This document shows positions 33,126 through 44,400 of a DNA stretch of 64,000 bases, one piece after another. The notes under the pieces are model-generated. The model was given only the letters and a program-made list of their open reading frames with translations, did no database searches and was not told the origin of the DNA. Positions within the stretch are counted from its first letter, which is position 1. Each line of letters begins with the position of its first letter. Source of the DNA: Tupaia tana (Eukaryota; Chordata; Mammalia; Scandentia; Tupaiidae). The DNA is taken from contig JAKSZU010000016.1 in NCBI GenBank assembly GCA_026018925.1, forward strand, positions 5,190,940-5,254,939, in the 5' to 3' direction. Position numbers and translations under genes: made by a program.

Positions 33126-33604
33126 CCCAAGATAACGTGATGCTCTTCTGATAACCCTGACCTCCCCTGAACTCTCTGAGCCTTGCATTTGAACCTCCAT
33201 GACAGTATTTCCCATGGTCTACTTGTGCCTCAGCTAGCTTTTGCAGAAGCCAAGTCTCACTCACTCTACTTCTTATATATTGTAGACAGTACTTCACCTG
33301 CAGTAGGTACTCTGTAAGTGTTGAGCAGGTTTCCATTTTGCTATACTTCTATAACTTTTCTTCAGCTTTCTTAAAAATTGTTTGACATGTATTGTCATTA
33401 CAACTCAATTTCTACAAAGAAAAGCATGGCAAGAACACAAACAGATCTAATTTTTCTCAATAAATATTTATTCCTCATTTCAGCTCATAGTAGGGTATGA
33501 TGCCAAGGGCTATACTCTTCTGTTGTCTATGTGCTCCAACATGCTGCATAGTTGTAGGCACTGAGTAGCTACTCAAGGCATCTCAGTTACATAAATACAA
33601 GAAT
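33126..33604. other. Single-copy DNA
   Basis: Nothing recognised. Confidence 0.45.
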
Positions 33605-33765
33605 TGGTGCCAGCAGGTGCTGTGGTAGTTGAGGCACTGGACTCCCACGTGACGAATTAGAATTCAAGTCCCAGACCTGGTGACTTGTATTCTAACTTTC
33701 CTTCTCTCTCTGTCTCTCTTTGGTGAGTGTTTGTACCCCGAAGCAAATTTTAAAAAGTAAATAAG
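33605..33765 (+). mobile_element. S1-short SINE (first of a tandem pair)
   Basis: Head 'GGTGCCAGCAGGTGCTGTGG', 'TTCAAGTCCCAGACCTGGTG', CT tract, 'GGTGAGTGTTTGTACCCCGA' and a short A-rich tail. Confidence 0.87.
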
Positions 33766-33766
33766 G

Positions 33767-34020
33767 AGGGACAGTAGGTGGTGAGGTGGGTAAGGCACTG
33801 AATTCCTGCATGGTTGACCATAGTTTGAGTCCTGAACCTGGTGGCTTGCTTTCTTCCTTTCTCGCATGCGTGCTCTCTCTCTCTCCCTCTCTCCCTCTCT
33901 CCCTGTCTGCCTCTCTCTCCTGGTGAGTGTATGTCCTCTATAGTAACTTAATGATAAAAATAATAATACATAAAATTAAATATATAATAATAAATAAAAA
34001 ATTCTTTAAAAATGAATAAA
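33767..34020 (+). mobile_element. S1-short SINE (second of a tandem pair)
   Basis: Head 'GGGACAGTAGGTGGTGAGGT', B-box-like GTTTGAGTCC, long CT tract (33867-33920), 'GTGAGTGTATGTCCTCTATA' and a tail of AATA units. It abuts the preceding copy with no unique DNA between, so it inserted in that copy's A-rich tail. Confidence 0.87.
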
Positions 34021-34029
34021 TACAAAAAT

Positions 34030-34140
34030 TAAGACTTGCTGTCTGCCCTGCATTGTGCTAGGTGCCAAGACAGACATGAAATGGGTCTTATCCTAAAGGG
34101 AGTCAGGGTTTACTAGATGATAAGGACATCCGTAACTAAG
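34030..34140 (+). mobile_element. Possible L2 3' end fragment
   Basis: 'TGCCCTGCATTGTGCTAGGT' and 'GGTCTTATCCTAAAGGGAGT' resemble the L2 3' end ('...tgtgctaggca...'). Short and weak. A MIR-like phrase follows at 34195-34245. Confidence 0.4.
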
Positions 34141-34674
34141 TTTTCTTTAGAGTTTTACCTTGTAGAGTGCTTTTAATAAAAGATGCTTTCGATTACATGG
34201 CTTTGTTTAATCTCACAATTCAGCAAGGTTGTTAACATGGCAATTTATCCATTTTTGTTTGTCAAAAGTTTTAGGTCCTTTTCTGCTTTTCCTTAAATAC
34301 ACATATTTCCTTATAATTTCTATGTCTTTATTATAGAACACAGGAGGACTAAGAAAAAAGGCAACATTTATATCTGCATATCAGTGTATATGCATGCACA
34401 CATACATTCTGTATTTTACTTTCAGGGGTTTGTCCTGATGACATTTTTTATTTCTATACACCCACATATAATACCCAAAGTTCCAGGCTTTGTCAGATGC
34501 TTTGGTGAATACAAAGTCAAATAAGAAGGCTGATGCAGGAGGGGGTGCAACAAAGTGAGACCTTGTCTAAAAACACAAAACAAGCAAACATAAATAACAA
34601 AAAATTAAATAAAACTAGAACCTACAGAAAAGGAAAAACAAATTTTATAAATGATATATTTGTTATGGAGTCCA

Positions 34675-34893
34675 GGTGTTGGCACGGCAGTAAAATATGA
34701 CCGTCTGTGAGGCTGACTCACCAGGGCAGGTTCCAGGCTCACATGTGGGGACATCCCTGACATCTTGGAGCTGGCCAAGGCTGGGGGTGGATTGTGGCTT
34801 TCAGACCCTACTGAGGTGCTATCTCAGTATCTCTCTTTCTTACTCTTTGTCACTCTCACTCATGGAGGAAATAAATGAATACATTTTAAAAAA
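34675..34893 (+). mobile_element. S2 SINE
   Basis: Head 'TGTTGGCACGGCAGTAAAAT', 'GAGGCTGACTCACCAGGGCA', B-box-like GGTTCCAGGC, 'GGAGCTGGCCAAGGCTGGGG', CT tract and tail 'CATGGAGGAAATAAATG'. Close to the consensus layout of S2. Confidence 0.85.
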
Positions 34894-34947
34894 TTGTATA
34901 TTCAACTAGAGATTTGTGTCTAGCACACAGAAAGAATCCTATAACTT

Positions 34948-35160
34948 GAGGCCACCCTGGTGGCACAGTGGTGATGCTATGCTCTATGATGCTGAAGCCG
35001 TGCCAGGTGAGGGGGTCATCCATTGGTGTCCTTAGGTTTCTCCATGCATGCCAGCAATTCTGGCTGGCCAGGACTCGGGGTGGGGTCATGGGGCGAAGAC
35101 CCTGTAGGGGGTACCTCTCTCTTTCATGGAGGAGACAAATATAAACAAACTTTAAAAAAC
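34948..35160 (+). mobile_element. S2 SINE, variant body
   Basis: Head 'GAGGCCACCCTGGTGGCACA', 'CCATGCATGCCAGCAATTCT', 'CGAAGACCCTGTAGGGGGTA' and tail 'CATGGAGGAGACAAATA'. It has the spacing of S2 but a 'GCCAGCAATTCTGGC' body like the copy at 11360. Confidence 0.8.
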
Positions 35161-35174
35161 TTATAAATCAATAA

Positions 35175-35935
35175 TGAAAAGATATGTAAAGAAAAGTGAT
35201 CACATCATTACCTCTCAGGAAACCATGAGATACCACTTCATTCCCTCCTGGATGGCTATGATAAAAAAAGCAGACAAGTGTTGTTGAGGCTGCGGTGAAA
35301 CTGGACCTCATACCTTGCTGGTCCAAATGTGTAATGGTGCAGTCTGGCATTTCCTCAAATTGAATGCAGCTACCACATAACCCAGTGATTTCTCAACTAA
35401 GCATGCACCCAAGATGGAAGACAACCTGTGTCCACACGAAGACCTAGGCACTTAATAGCCCCAAAGTGGGAACAACTCCAGGTCCATCTCTGATGAGTAA
35501 ACAGAAGGTGCTGCATCTATACAGCAGAATATCACCTGGCCATGAAAAGAAAGGCAGAACTGATCCCCAGCACAACACAGAGGAGCCCTGGAAACATTGT
35601 GGTCAATGAAAAATGTCCAGTTTCAAAAACAAACAAAAACATACCCTGTATAAATTATTATTTCATTTATATGAAATGTCCAGAAGAGGCAAAACTACAG
35701 AGACAGAACGCAGATTCATGGTTTCTTAGGGCTAGGGAGAGGGAGGAAGGCCGTGAGGGTGACGGCTAGAAGGTCTTTGGTTTTGGGATAATGAAAATGT
35801 TGTCACGTTGATCGTGGTGACGACTACACTACCCTGAGTATGCTAGGAAACCATGGAATTGTGCACTTTGAGCAGGTGAAAAGACTGTATGGTGTGTGAA
35901 TTGTATGTCAATAAATCTGTTACCAAAAACAAAAA
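35175..35935 (+). mobile_element. L1M 3' end with complete 3'UTR wording
   Basis: 'ACCATGAGATACCACTTCAT', 'GGATGGCTATGATAAAAAAA', 'GGTGCAGTCTGGCATTTCCT', 'TTTATATGAAATGTCCAGAA', 'GGATAATGAAAATGTTGTCA' and a final 'TGTATGTCAATAAA' follow an L1M (MA/MB-like) 3' end in full order. This is the clearest old L1 in the window. Coding frames are decayed. Confidence 0.85.
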
Positions 35936-36167
35936 CAAAAACAACATCCAATCAGGAAAACGATATTCAATGTCTACAGAGTAGTCAGTTTGCCCAACAA
36001 GTTCAGCAGCAAGGTGACCACTTGGGAAGCGCAGTTTGGAGAAGAAAAGCCAGACTGAAGATGCTGGCAAGTGTGAACGAGGTAAACACTGGGGCCAGGC
36101 GTTGATCATTCTTTGAGGTACCTTGGCTCGGGAAGGAAAAGAGAAGGATGGCAGCCAGGACAGACGT

Positions 36168-36275
36168 GAGAAGAGAAACATGTTTGCTGAGACAGGAGCC
36201 ACTGAGAAGAGAAACATGTTTGCTGAGACAGGAGCCACTGAGAAGAGAAACATGTTTGCTGAGATGGGAACCACT
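36168..36275. repeat. 36-bp minisatellite, three units
   Basis: Unit 1 (36168-36203) and unit 2 (36204-36239) are identical. Unit 3 (36240-36275) differs at three positions. The unit starts GAGAAGAGAAACATGTTTGC. The period is a multiple of three, so the frame stays open (a 12-residue repeat), but no gene context supports coding. Confidence 0.93.
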
Positions 36276-36821
36276 AAGTCTTTTTTTGCCATGAAAAAAA
36301 AAAAAAAAAAAGGCTGAGATACAAGGGTCCTGGTAACTGATAGAGAAACAGCCCGAAGGGTGGGACCAAACAGCTCAAAAGCAAGTGGTTTGGGGTGAAT
36401 CTGAAGCAGAAGACAGACCCCCTTCCAATGAGTCAGCAAGCAGGGAGGAGATAGCTGATCAGTTTGTTTCCGGTTTTGCTGAGAGATTTAGGCAGAGGGG
36501 CATACTGAAATGAGCAAGGAGCATTGTACTCAGCTGAGGTTGGAAACCACGACTCAGCCCCCTGGCGTGGCTGGGCAGATCGCCCCAGTGGTTCTCACAG
36601 CCAGGAGTGCAATGAGAGGACTCTGATGTTCGGGTCAGTCTGGGGCTGGCTTTTCACCGGACCAGGGGAAGGAGCACAGGGGCTAGAACACTGGAGGAGG
36701 ACAGAAAATGAAGAGATGCCGCCTTTGAGGGCAAATGTGAGGGTGCAAGGGATTTATTAAGGGGCCGAATGGAGTGATTAAGGGACTGCAAGTGGACAGA
36801 TGATTAAAGTATTGATGCGTG
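36276..36821. other. Single-copy DNA with an A18 run
   Basis: A run at 36294-36311. The rest is moderately GC-rich with nothing recognised. Confidence 0.45.
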
Positions 36822-37075
36822 AGCGGGTTGGCCATGATGGTCCAGGGAAACCGAATCCTACATGTCTGACTGTGGTTCAAGTCCTGGACTTGGCAGCTTA
36901 AAAAAACACACTGGCATGTGTTCATGCCCGAAATCCTGACATTACAGAGAGAATGGAGAAGAAATCGCGGCAAGACCGCTCCCCACTGGGGAGGTGCTTT
37001 CTCTCCCTCCCTCTCTCTCTGTCCCTTTCTTTGGCAAATACATATGGCCTCTAGCAACTTAAAGGAAAAAAGAAA
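36822..37075 (+). mobile_element. S1-long SINE, old
   Basis: B-box-like GGTTCAAGTCC, 'GTTCATGCCCGAAATCCTGA', 'GAGAAGAAATCGCGGCAAGA', 'GGGGAGGTGCTTTCTCTCCC' and 'CAAATACATATGGCCTCTAG'. The head start is decayed ('GGTTGGCCATGATGGTCC'). Confidence 0.8.
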
Positions 37076-37823
37076 ATAGGTATATGAGTCAGAGTGCAGG
37101 AGAATCATATTAGATGTTGGTCAGTAAATGGGATATTGTATTTTGAGATTTGAAAAAATCTTTAAAAATCAGAAAAATCCTGATTAGAAAGATCTGAGTG
37201 ATCATAGGAGTGGGTCGCTCAGCAGGACGGAATTCAAAAAATCAAAGATCCACAGGCCAGGCTGGGGAAGTATGTGGATTTAAGACAATAATGACATAAC
37301 GAAGCGTGAGTAGAACCAGAGTAGAGAGAAATGTGGTCACTGAGCTGCCAAAATGCTCCCCGAATGTGTGCAAATAACTGAAAAATCAGCATAATTTTCT
37401 GTCCTAGGGAGGACAGTTGTTATTTATGCCAACTGTATATTTAAATTTTCTTCTAATATTACAAACATTTTCTTGTAATTATATATTTTATAAACATAAC
37501 TTTTACAACTGATAACTGCAGTTGTAACATAATTTATGTACCCTCTGCTACACTTAAATTGTTGCCAATTTTTTACTATGAACTATAATTGAGTCCCGTT
37601 TCTAATAGTGTATATATTCGTAAACAAATTTGAAGGTGCTTTTTGAATTCAAACAATTGCTTTCCTTTTTATTTAACAACCACATTTGATCGAACCACTT
37701 TGTTCCTGGTTAAATTAATTTCAGCCGTTCAAGAAGTAGGCCCTGTCCTATGGCTCGATTCCCGTACGTGTAAGGAAAAATTGTGGTTGGACTTTTGGAA
37801 AGACTTGTTAAAAGCAGAAATGG
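37076..37823. other. AT-rich single-copy DNA
   Basis: Nothing recognised; 37430-37640 is strongly AT-rich. Confidence 0.45.
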
Positions 37824-38095
37824 GGGCCAGTAGGTGCCATAGTGGTTAAGGTACTGGATTCCCACATGGCCAGCCATGGTTTAGGTCCCAGTTTGAAACT
37901 CATGCTGGGTGTGCCTGTGTGCATGCCCAAAATCCCAGAGGGAGAATGGAGAAGGGCCTGCAGTGTGGCCATCTGACCTGGGGGGTAATCTCTCACTTTC
38001 CCTCTCACTGTCTTTCTCTCTTTCTTCAGCGAGTACACATGCCCTACGGCAAAAACATTAAGAAGAAAGAATGAAAAAAAAAAAAAAAAAAAACG
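37824..38095 (+). mobile_element. S1-long SINE
   Basis: Head 'GGGGGCCAGTAGGTGCCATA', 'GTGCATGCCCAAAATCCCAG', 'GAGAAGGGCCTGCAGTGTGG', CT tract, 'GAGTACACATGCCCTACGGC' and an A-run tail. Confidence 0.9.
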
Positions 38096-39402
38096 AAAAG
38101 GCAAGGATGGCTGGAGGAAAGCTCTCGAGCGTTTCCCCCTTCCTAATGTTTGGAGCACAGATGTGATGGCTGGCTGGAGCTCCGCTAAGAGACAGTCATC
38201 GGTAAGCAGAACTCGATGTGTCCTCAGTACTTCAGAACGGGCAAGTAGTTATTTTCTGATTTCTAAATTGAAAAGAAAGTTTTGAGTGAGTCTAGGGAAC
38301 CTGCCAGATCTGATCAGTGAGGTAATACAACCGTAAATTAGAACTTCGGGCACAAATCTGCCTGAGTATGTTGTAGCTATTTAGAGTAACGTATGATTGA
38401 TGATAATGTCTTGATGATAAATATTACAAGTACATTTTTTAGTTAATTAATGAGAAAACTCAGAACTGATTCTGGTGTTCCTAAGAGAGGCATGAGTCGA
38501 CAAATCCCAGTAAATCAATGGAAATTTAGGCTTCAAGACCAGAAGCAGAAAGTATGAGAGAAGAAATTTATGTCAAAAAATGAACTGTCGAGATTGCAAG
38601 GCAGAAATCTGTTCTGGAAGTCAGAAGAGGTCTTTTCATGGCTTCATACTGAAGGTAAATAAAAGGGGGGGTGTCAGCAGAAGGTTAGCATGTTCGGGGA
38701 TTAAAATCTGGATACGACTATGCAAAAGAGGACCTCACCCTTGCTGAGAGCTGCTGTGTCCCAGCCCTGTTAATACATGGCTTCATCTACACAATGACTA
38801 CGTAATAGGGCAGTAGCATCAATTATAACTAGATTCGGCTGCCTATAGGAGAAAACTCAAAAGAATTCTGGATTAATTACACAGAGTTTTTTTCTCGGTA
38901 TGAATGAGTCAGTTCCAGGCAGACATGGCAGCTTTCTGGCGTTGCAAGGACCCAAGGCACCAGCTTTGCCTGTTCAATATTCTTATATGATTCCATTTCT
39001 AGATCCTAAGATGACCGCTGAAGCTCCAGCCATCACCTCTGTGTTGCATGCATTGTGAAAGAGGAAATGCAAAGGAATTTTCTTCCAACTATCCCTGCTT
39101 TAAAAAGTCTTTTGAAAAGACCTACAGCAATTTCCCCCTATGTCTTAGGACTAAGTTCTAATACATAAGACCACATCTAGCTGCAAGAGAACTGTCATAC
39201 ATTCCTTAGATACATTGCCTCCCAAAATGAAAAGTGGTTCCAATAGTAAGAAAGATGGGGAGAATGAATTTTGGGGAGCCAACCAGCATTCTCTGGCACA
39301 GCCGTCTTGTCCTCAGTTTTGCAGTTGTAGAAAGTAGGACTTTGTGCGTTAACAATAAATGGTGTTGCTGAGACTAGAATATGGGCCTGCTTGGCTTGGA
39401 CG
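38096..39402. other. Single-copy DNA
   Basis: No gene or repeat recognised. Confidence 0.45.
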
Positions 39403-39413
39403 CCAACTCTCTT

Positions 39414-39723
39414 TTCTTTCTTTCTTTTTTTTTTTGGTCCCTTCTTTTAGAGACTTTTGCCCTAGGGCATGTGTGCTTGCTGGAGAGAAAGAGAGAAAGA
39501 TAGACAGAGACAGTGAGAGGGAAAGTGAGAAATTACCCCCCCTTCCCTGATCCAGGGACAATGGCTATGCCGCAATCCTCTCTCCATTCCCCTCCAGAGA
39601 TCTTGGACATGCACACGCAGACATGCACCCTATATGAGTTTCAAACCACTAGGTCTGGGACTCAAACCATGGTTGGCCATGTGGGAGGCCAGTGACATAA
39701 CCACTATGCCATCTGCTGACCCC
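39414..39723 (-). mobile_element. S1-long SINE with expanded tail
   Basis: Tail of TTTC/T repeats, 'CCTAGGGCATGTGTGCTTGC', long GA tract, 'GCTATGCCGCAATCC', and a head ending 'GCCATCTGCTGACCC'. Flanking repeat CCAACTCTCTT at 39403-39413 and 39724-39734, with one difference at the last bases. Confidence 0.9.
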
Positions 39724-39959
39724 ACCAACTCTCTCTTCATTATGTGGCACTGACTCTCAGCTTCAGAAGATGGTCGGAAAAGAAACTAGACTGGGAAGAC
39801 AACAGATCCATGAACTAAAAAAAAAACCTACAAAAAGTTGTGTCTTGAGGCCAAGAGATTACCTGGTTCTCATCTCCCCAAATGGATACAGTTAGAATCT
39901 GGTCTATGTATCATTTTTCATCTTCAAAATAGTCTTGCTGTTTAAAAGTCTTTGAGCAA

Positions 39960-40440
39960 CTGAGCTTCTAGGAATTTTATGTATGGAAATAATTAAAATG
40001 GGTGCAAAGATTTATGTACTAGGATGTTCACTGGAGCTTTATTTATAATAGTAGAAAATTGAAAATAACCAAAACACCCAACAAAGGAAATTGGTTAAAT
40101 TACAGAATGCTAGAACATCCATATGGTGGAACACATTGCAACCATTAGAAATCATGTTTTTCAAGAATATTTAAGGACATGCATGACAGAGCTAATAAGT
40201 TATGTTTGAACGATGAAAAATAGTCATCACTAGGATCTTGATTTTGTAATACATGTACATAGAGGCACATATAGAATTCTGGAAAGAATAAGCATTGGAG
40301 TTGGCAGTGGTTCTTTTGTAGATGATGAGATTATTAATTATTGTACTTTTTATTTATGCTTTCCTGAATTTTCCAAATTTCTGTAATGAATATGTATTAC
40401 TTTTGTAATCAGAAAAAGCTCACAAGTGTCATTTGAAAAT
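39960..40440 (+). mobile_element. L1M 3' end fragment (older type)
   Basis: 'GATGTTCACTGGAGCTTTAT', 'TTTATAATAGTAGAAAATTG', 'GGAAATTGGTTAAATTACAG' and 'TGCTTTCCTGAATTTTCCAA' follow the old L1M (MC/ME-like) 3' end in order. Confidence 0.7.
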
Positions 40441-40534
40441 ATGCTTCCTCCTTAGGAAAACAGTTTTTGTTATTCTCAAGCTGACTGGCTTAGATGCTTA
40501 GCACTGTCAAAGTGCTAGCGTGGAGGAGGTTACA

Positions 40535-40660
40535 GCAGACTGACTCCAATAAATATTTATTGAGCGCCAGTTGTGTATAAGCCTCTGTTTGGGGGTCGGG
40601 GGAGTGGCTTGAGCTAAAGGTATAAGCTATGAAGGTGAGCATGGTCCCTGCCCCAGTGAG
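40535..40660 (+). mobile_element. L2 3' end
   Basis: 'CCAATAAATATTTATTGAGC', 'GTTGTGTATAAGCCTCTGTT' and 'GCATGGTCCCTGCCCCAGTG' are the standard L2 3'-terminal phrases in order. Confidence 0.7.
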
Positions 40661-41650
40661 GTCATTCTCTAAGAAGGGCGGGGCTGGCGAGGTGATGGTC
40701 ATAGGCCCAAGGTCGTGCTCTCAGGTTGTGCTTAGGGCCGCAGTGAGAATATCCCGCGGGTGTTACAAGTGCACGTTTCCCATCCACCCAGGTGCCAGTG
40801 TGGTGGGTGCAGACCGAGGGCTGCTGACCAGAGCTGCCCACCCGATCTCCCCATGGGGTCACAGCCTTACCGTGAGAGTCAACCCCCGCAAATGAGACGG
40901 CTGTCTTAACTGTCTTAGCTGCAATGGTGGTGAACGAATGACTGAACCCACCCGTTGAATGAGATCGTGCGCAGGTCCTACCAGTTAACATGTCATTTAT
41001 GCAACATGTGAATCGATCTGTGCTCCAATCCTGGCACCACCATTTATCAGGATTAGGAACAAACAAACAATAGCCCAGTTTGGGCTTCGTTGGATTGGTG
41101 AAAACGCCGAGCCTAGTTCGCATACTTCTTTTCTGAACCCCCCATATCTGTTCTTCCGTGGGCCTGGTACAGCTCTGCTGTCTGCCTCGGAGTGTGTGCA
41201 TTATGGACACCTGCAGGGCCCCAAGCGGCTGCTGGAGATCTTCGCCCTCCACTTCCGCTCCTGCTCCAAGCTCCAGTTACAGACTCAGTCTAACAGTGCA
41301 CTCCTGGGGGTGCTGCTCTCCCCGTCCACAACCCCAGTCCCAAGCCTCCCTGTCTACTCCCAGGTCCCAATCCTCCGCGTCCATGTCCACTCCCCCCGTC
41401 CGCCGCCTCCCCACTCATCCCCCCTGCCCCATTCCATCGGTGACTGCAGCCTGGGAGCCACTGCTTGGGCTGTGGGGTCCTGCAGCTTTCTCTTCCTCCG
41501 AGTATTTTCTAGGGATTTTCTCAGGGCTTTTGCATCTTTACACCATGCTTAGCAATAATGCGAGGGATTCGAAAGCGCCTTTGAATGCACAAATAAATTC
41601 CTGACCGGTCAGAGTGGAAAAGTTTCAACTAGAAGAGAGCCATGTGACTC
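40661..41650. other. GC-rich unassigned block
   Basis: About 1 kb of GC-rich, CpG-containing DNA with no lineage SINE. The minus strand is open for 196 codons (40662-41252) and the plus strand for 148 (41158-41604), with no domain seen in either. An AATAAA signal lies near 41590-41595. A decayed LTR or a retrocopy are both possible; I cannot assign it. Confidence 0.35.
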
Positions 41651-41828
41651 ATGGCTGAGGCCCCTTCCTCCTCCTGCCTGGGTGCAGCCGGGGCATGGAG
41701 ACAGGCGTGAGAAGGGAACCCCGGGGTGCAGGGCTAGCCTTACTGCTCCCCTCGTCAAGCGGATGACACGTTGACACACGTTTCCTTTTAGGATTTTAAA
41801 AAATATATATATAATCCAGTTTTTGGGG

Positions 41829-41870
<42 letters not shown>

Positions 41871-42002
41871 GGTCTAACACACCTGTCTTTTAAAATTATT
41901 CTTTAAAGCAATTTAGCCAACTTACTACCTTGTTCAATACCTGCTTCCTCTAAAAATAAACCAAGCGCCCTTTGAACCCTTTCCTTCCACCCTTTCTTTC
42001 AG
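41651..42002. other. Single-copy DNA with (CA)n
   Basis: Contains the CA array at 41833-41868 and then a C/T-rich run-up to 42002. No gene recognised upstream. Confidence 0.45.
41833..41868. repeat. (AC)18 microsatellite
   Basis: Eighteen perfect AC units, not inside a recognisable SINE. Confidence 0.95.
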
Positions 42003-42136
42003 GAAATGAGACCATATGTTTTCTTGGCTGGAGTAACCGTCCTCGGGCACTTTCTCACCACAGACGAGCGGCTTCCAATACCCCTGAAGCCTCGGAAGGT
42101 GCAGCTTCCAGGAGGCCAAGGGGCAGGGAGGCTCTG
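42003..42136 (+). other. Exon-like segment (speculative)
   Basis: A C/T-rich tract and 'CCTTTCTTTCAG' immediately precede 42003, and 'CTCTG/GTGAGAAGT' is a good donor at 42137. The 134-base interval is open in two frames. One gives 44 residues with a hydrophobic stretch near its start (YVFLAGVTVLG). No family is recognised and no partner exon was found. Chance is the simplest alternative. Confidence 0.15.
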
Positions 42137-42500
42137 GTGAGAAGTGAGGTGCGAATGCGGCGCTGCCCCTGGGAGAGCCGGAGAAGACCTCGTTTTGTGC
42201 ACCTCAGGGCTCTGCCAACCACACTCAGGAGGTGCTGGGGCGGGACGCGATCTTTGCAGGATGCTCACGTACAGCAAATACTGTAGCCAGCGTGTGTTCA
42301 CACTCGTGTCCTGGCTAGCCTCAGGTTTAAAATTGATTGCATGGGGATTGACCTTCCAGGGCTGCTGGGAGGGTCCACACAGGGGCACTTAGGCACACTA
42401 ACGAAACAGGCCCTGACGCTCTGCTCAAGTTACAGAAGAGATAAAGCTATTCATTTATTTATTTACCTACTTCTTTACTTCTTTATATTGTAAGTACCTT
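42137..42500. other. Moderately CpG-containing single-copy DNA
   Basis: GC-rich to about 42290, then AT-rich. Overlapping open frames lie on both strands without domains. Confidence 0.4.
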
Positions 42501-42513
42501 GTGAGAAGTAACT

Positions 42514-42549
42514 TCTTCTTGTTTTGTTTTGCTATAGAGCTTGTGTGTT

Positions 42550-42589
<40 letters not shown>

Positions 42590-42780
42590 GAGAAATCCAC
42601 TCCCCACTTCCCAAGGGGGGTTGGCCACACTACAGTCCCTTCTCCATTCTCCTCTCCGGACATTGGCATGCATACGCATGTACCCAGTATGTTTTTTAAG
42701 CCTCTGGGTCTGGTACTGGAACCGTGCAGTTGGCCACGTGGAATACAGCACCTTGACCTCCATGCCATCTGCTGGCCCAG
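42514..42780 (-). mobile_element. S1-long SINE with (GA)17 expansion
   Basis: 'TGCTATAGAGCTTGTGTGTT', a pure GA array at 42553-42586, 'CCAAGGGGGGTTGGCCACAC' and a head ending 'GCCATCTGCTGGCCC'. Flanks share an 'AGAAGTAACTT'-like repeat. Confidence 0.9.
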
Positions 42781-42794
42781 AAAAGTAACTCTTT

Positions 42795-42995
42795 CAAAAG
42801 TTTATTTCTTCTATGAGAGAGAGAGACCCCCGATCGGGTCCTCACACTGCCATCCACCCCTGTCTCAGCCAGCCCAGACCTGGAACCTGCCTGGGTCTGC
42901 TCAGCACACTCAGGGAGGTCTCAGGATGCAAATCTAGGACTTCTCTCCTGAGGGCCCACGGGTCGGGTCCTGCTACACCAAGCAGTTCGGGTGAG
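42795..42995 (-). mobile_element. Antisense S2-like SINE, old
   Basis: 'TTTATTTCTTCTATGAGAGA' is the reverse of the S2 tail. 'CATCCACCCCTGTCTCAGCC' and 'CTGCTCAGCACACTCAGGGA' fit the antisense S2 body. The head end is unclear. Confidence 0.5.
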
Positions 42996-44247
42996 AGGCC
43001 TCCTTCTCTCAGCAGTGTCATGGCACACCCTGGCTCTGCCCCCAAAGCACCAACATCGAGGACCACAACCTTGAGCCCAAGACTCCAGGCAGCTACTCAG
43101 CTGAGCAGATTGCCCTCTGAAAATTAACTGGCCCCTGAGTCTGCCTGTGACCCGGATAAGTCTTTATTTCGACAGGTAAAACACAGTTGTAATAGCTTGG
43201 GGACTGAAACATGTACCAGCTCTCTGTAAGGGTTTAGCATTTGATCACCATCACTTTGTGTTGTCTCCTGTCCTTGTGGGAGGATAAAGAACATTCAGGT
43301 TTCTCTTAACATGTTCTAAATCAGAGTGGGAAGGAAATTGGGGCGAGGGCCCCCGGGAGGAAGTGTTCCAAGCTAATTTTGGTGGAAAAGGCAGCACATG
43401 GTATCCCAGAATACCATGTGGCTCCAATCAGAGGCTGGTGGCTGTTAGCACTTTGTTTTTCTAAGCAGAGTTGCCTTTCTGTTTGTGTGGGTACGTTTGG
43501 CATGACGCTGTTCCAAAGCATTTGTTTGAGACATTTCAAACATAGCAATTTAATGAGTGGCAATAAAAATATCTTTATGGAAGCACTGTCTTTGGTTATT
43601 GGTATAGCATGTATATGTGTTCATATTTTGTGGCTTTCTGGATGTCAGAGGATTGGAGTTGCCAGTGTAATTGCAGGAACACGCGCCATGGGGAAGGGGC
43701 TGGGAATAAAGACTGGGCTGCATTTCTGACATTGCTACAGATGGCTAATGCCTTAAAAAGCACGCTCCTTTGTGTATAAAGGCTACGTGTGTGAGGCACT
43801 GCGGTGCCAGTCCAGACAACTCACCTCAGGTTTCCTCGTCAGGTGCATATTTTTCTCCTAACACATCCATTCAACTTGTGTTACATTGTGTATGGTGAAC
43901 TGATTGCTTTGATAGGAGATTTTAAAACATGTTAGGTGAAGGATGAGAGTGGGTTTTTATTTCATTTTGAAAGAATTAGGTTGCATTTTGGAGAAACTGT
44001 CATATATGGAGAAAGACTTTCCTGGAATTATGCAATCATTACAATGTCTAATATTCATTATTTCCACCTGCACAGTCTTTACTCAGCCCCAGCCACATAT
44101 CAAGTGGCCAGAGAATGCTGGAGGTAGAGATTGCTAGGTAAATTGGGCAAATGACTCAGTTATGAGTATTAAAGTGAGTTCAGTGGCTTGGAGTTATCTG
44201 ATTAGCCCACTATTTTATTTATTAAAATTTTTTTAAATTGAAAATGG
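42996..44247. other. Single-copy DNA
   Basis: No gene or repeat recognised. Confidence 0.45.
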
Positions 44248-44400
44248 GGACCAGCAGGTGGTACGGTAGGTTGGGTACTGGACTCCCACAAGGCTGACTA
44301 TGGTTTGAGTCCCGAACATGGCAGCTTTCTTTCTCAGTTTCCCTCTCTCTCTGGTAAGCACATGTGCCCTATAGCAAAATTTTTAAAAAAAATAATAAAA
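44248..44400 (+). mobile_element. S1-short SINE
   Basis: Head GGGGACCAGCAGGTGGTACG, B-box-like GGTTTGAGTCC, CT tract, 'GTAAGCACATGTGCCCTATA' and an A-rich tail. Confidence 0.9.

Noticed and set aside
40662-41252. 196-codon minus-strand open frame as a gene
   Set aside because: The longest frame apart from the repeats, but no recognisable domain. GC-rich DNA yields long chance frames, and the opposite strand is open too.
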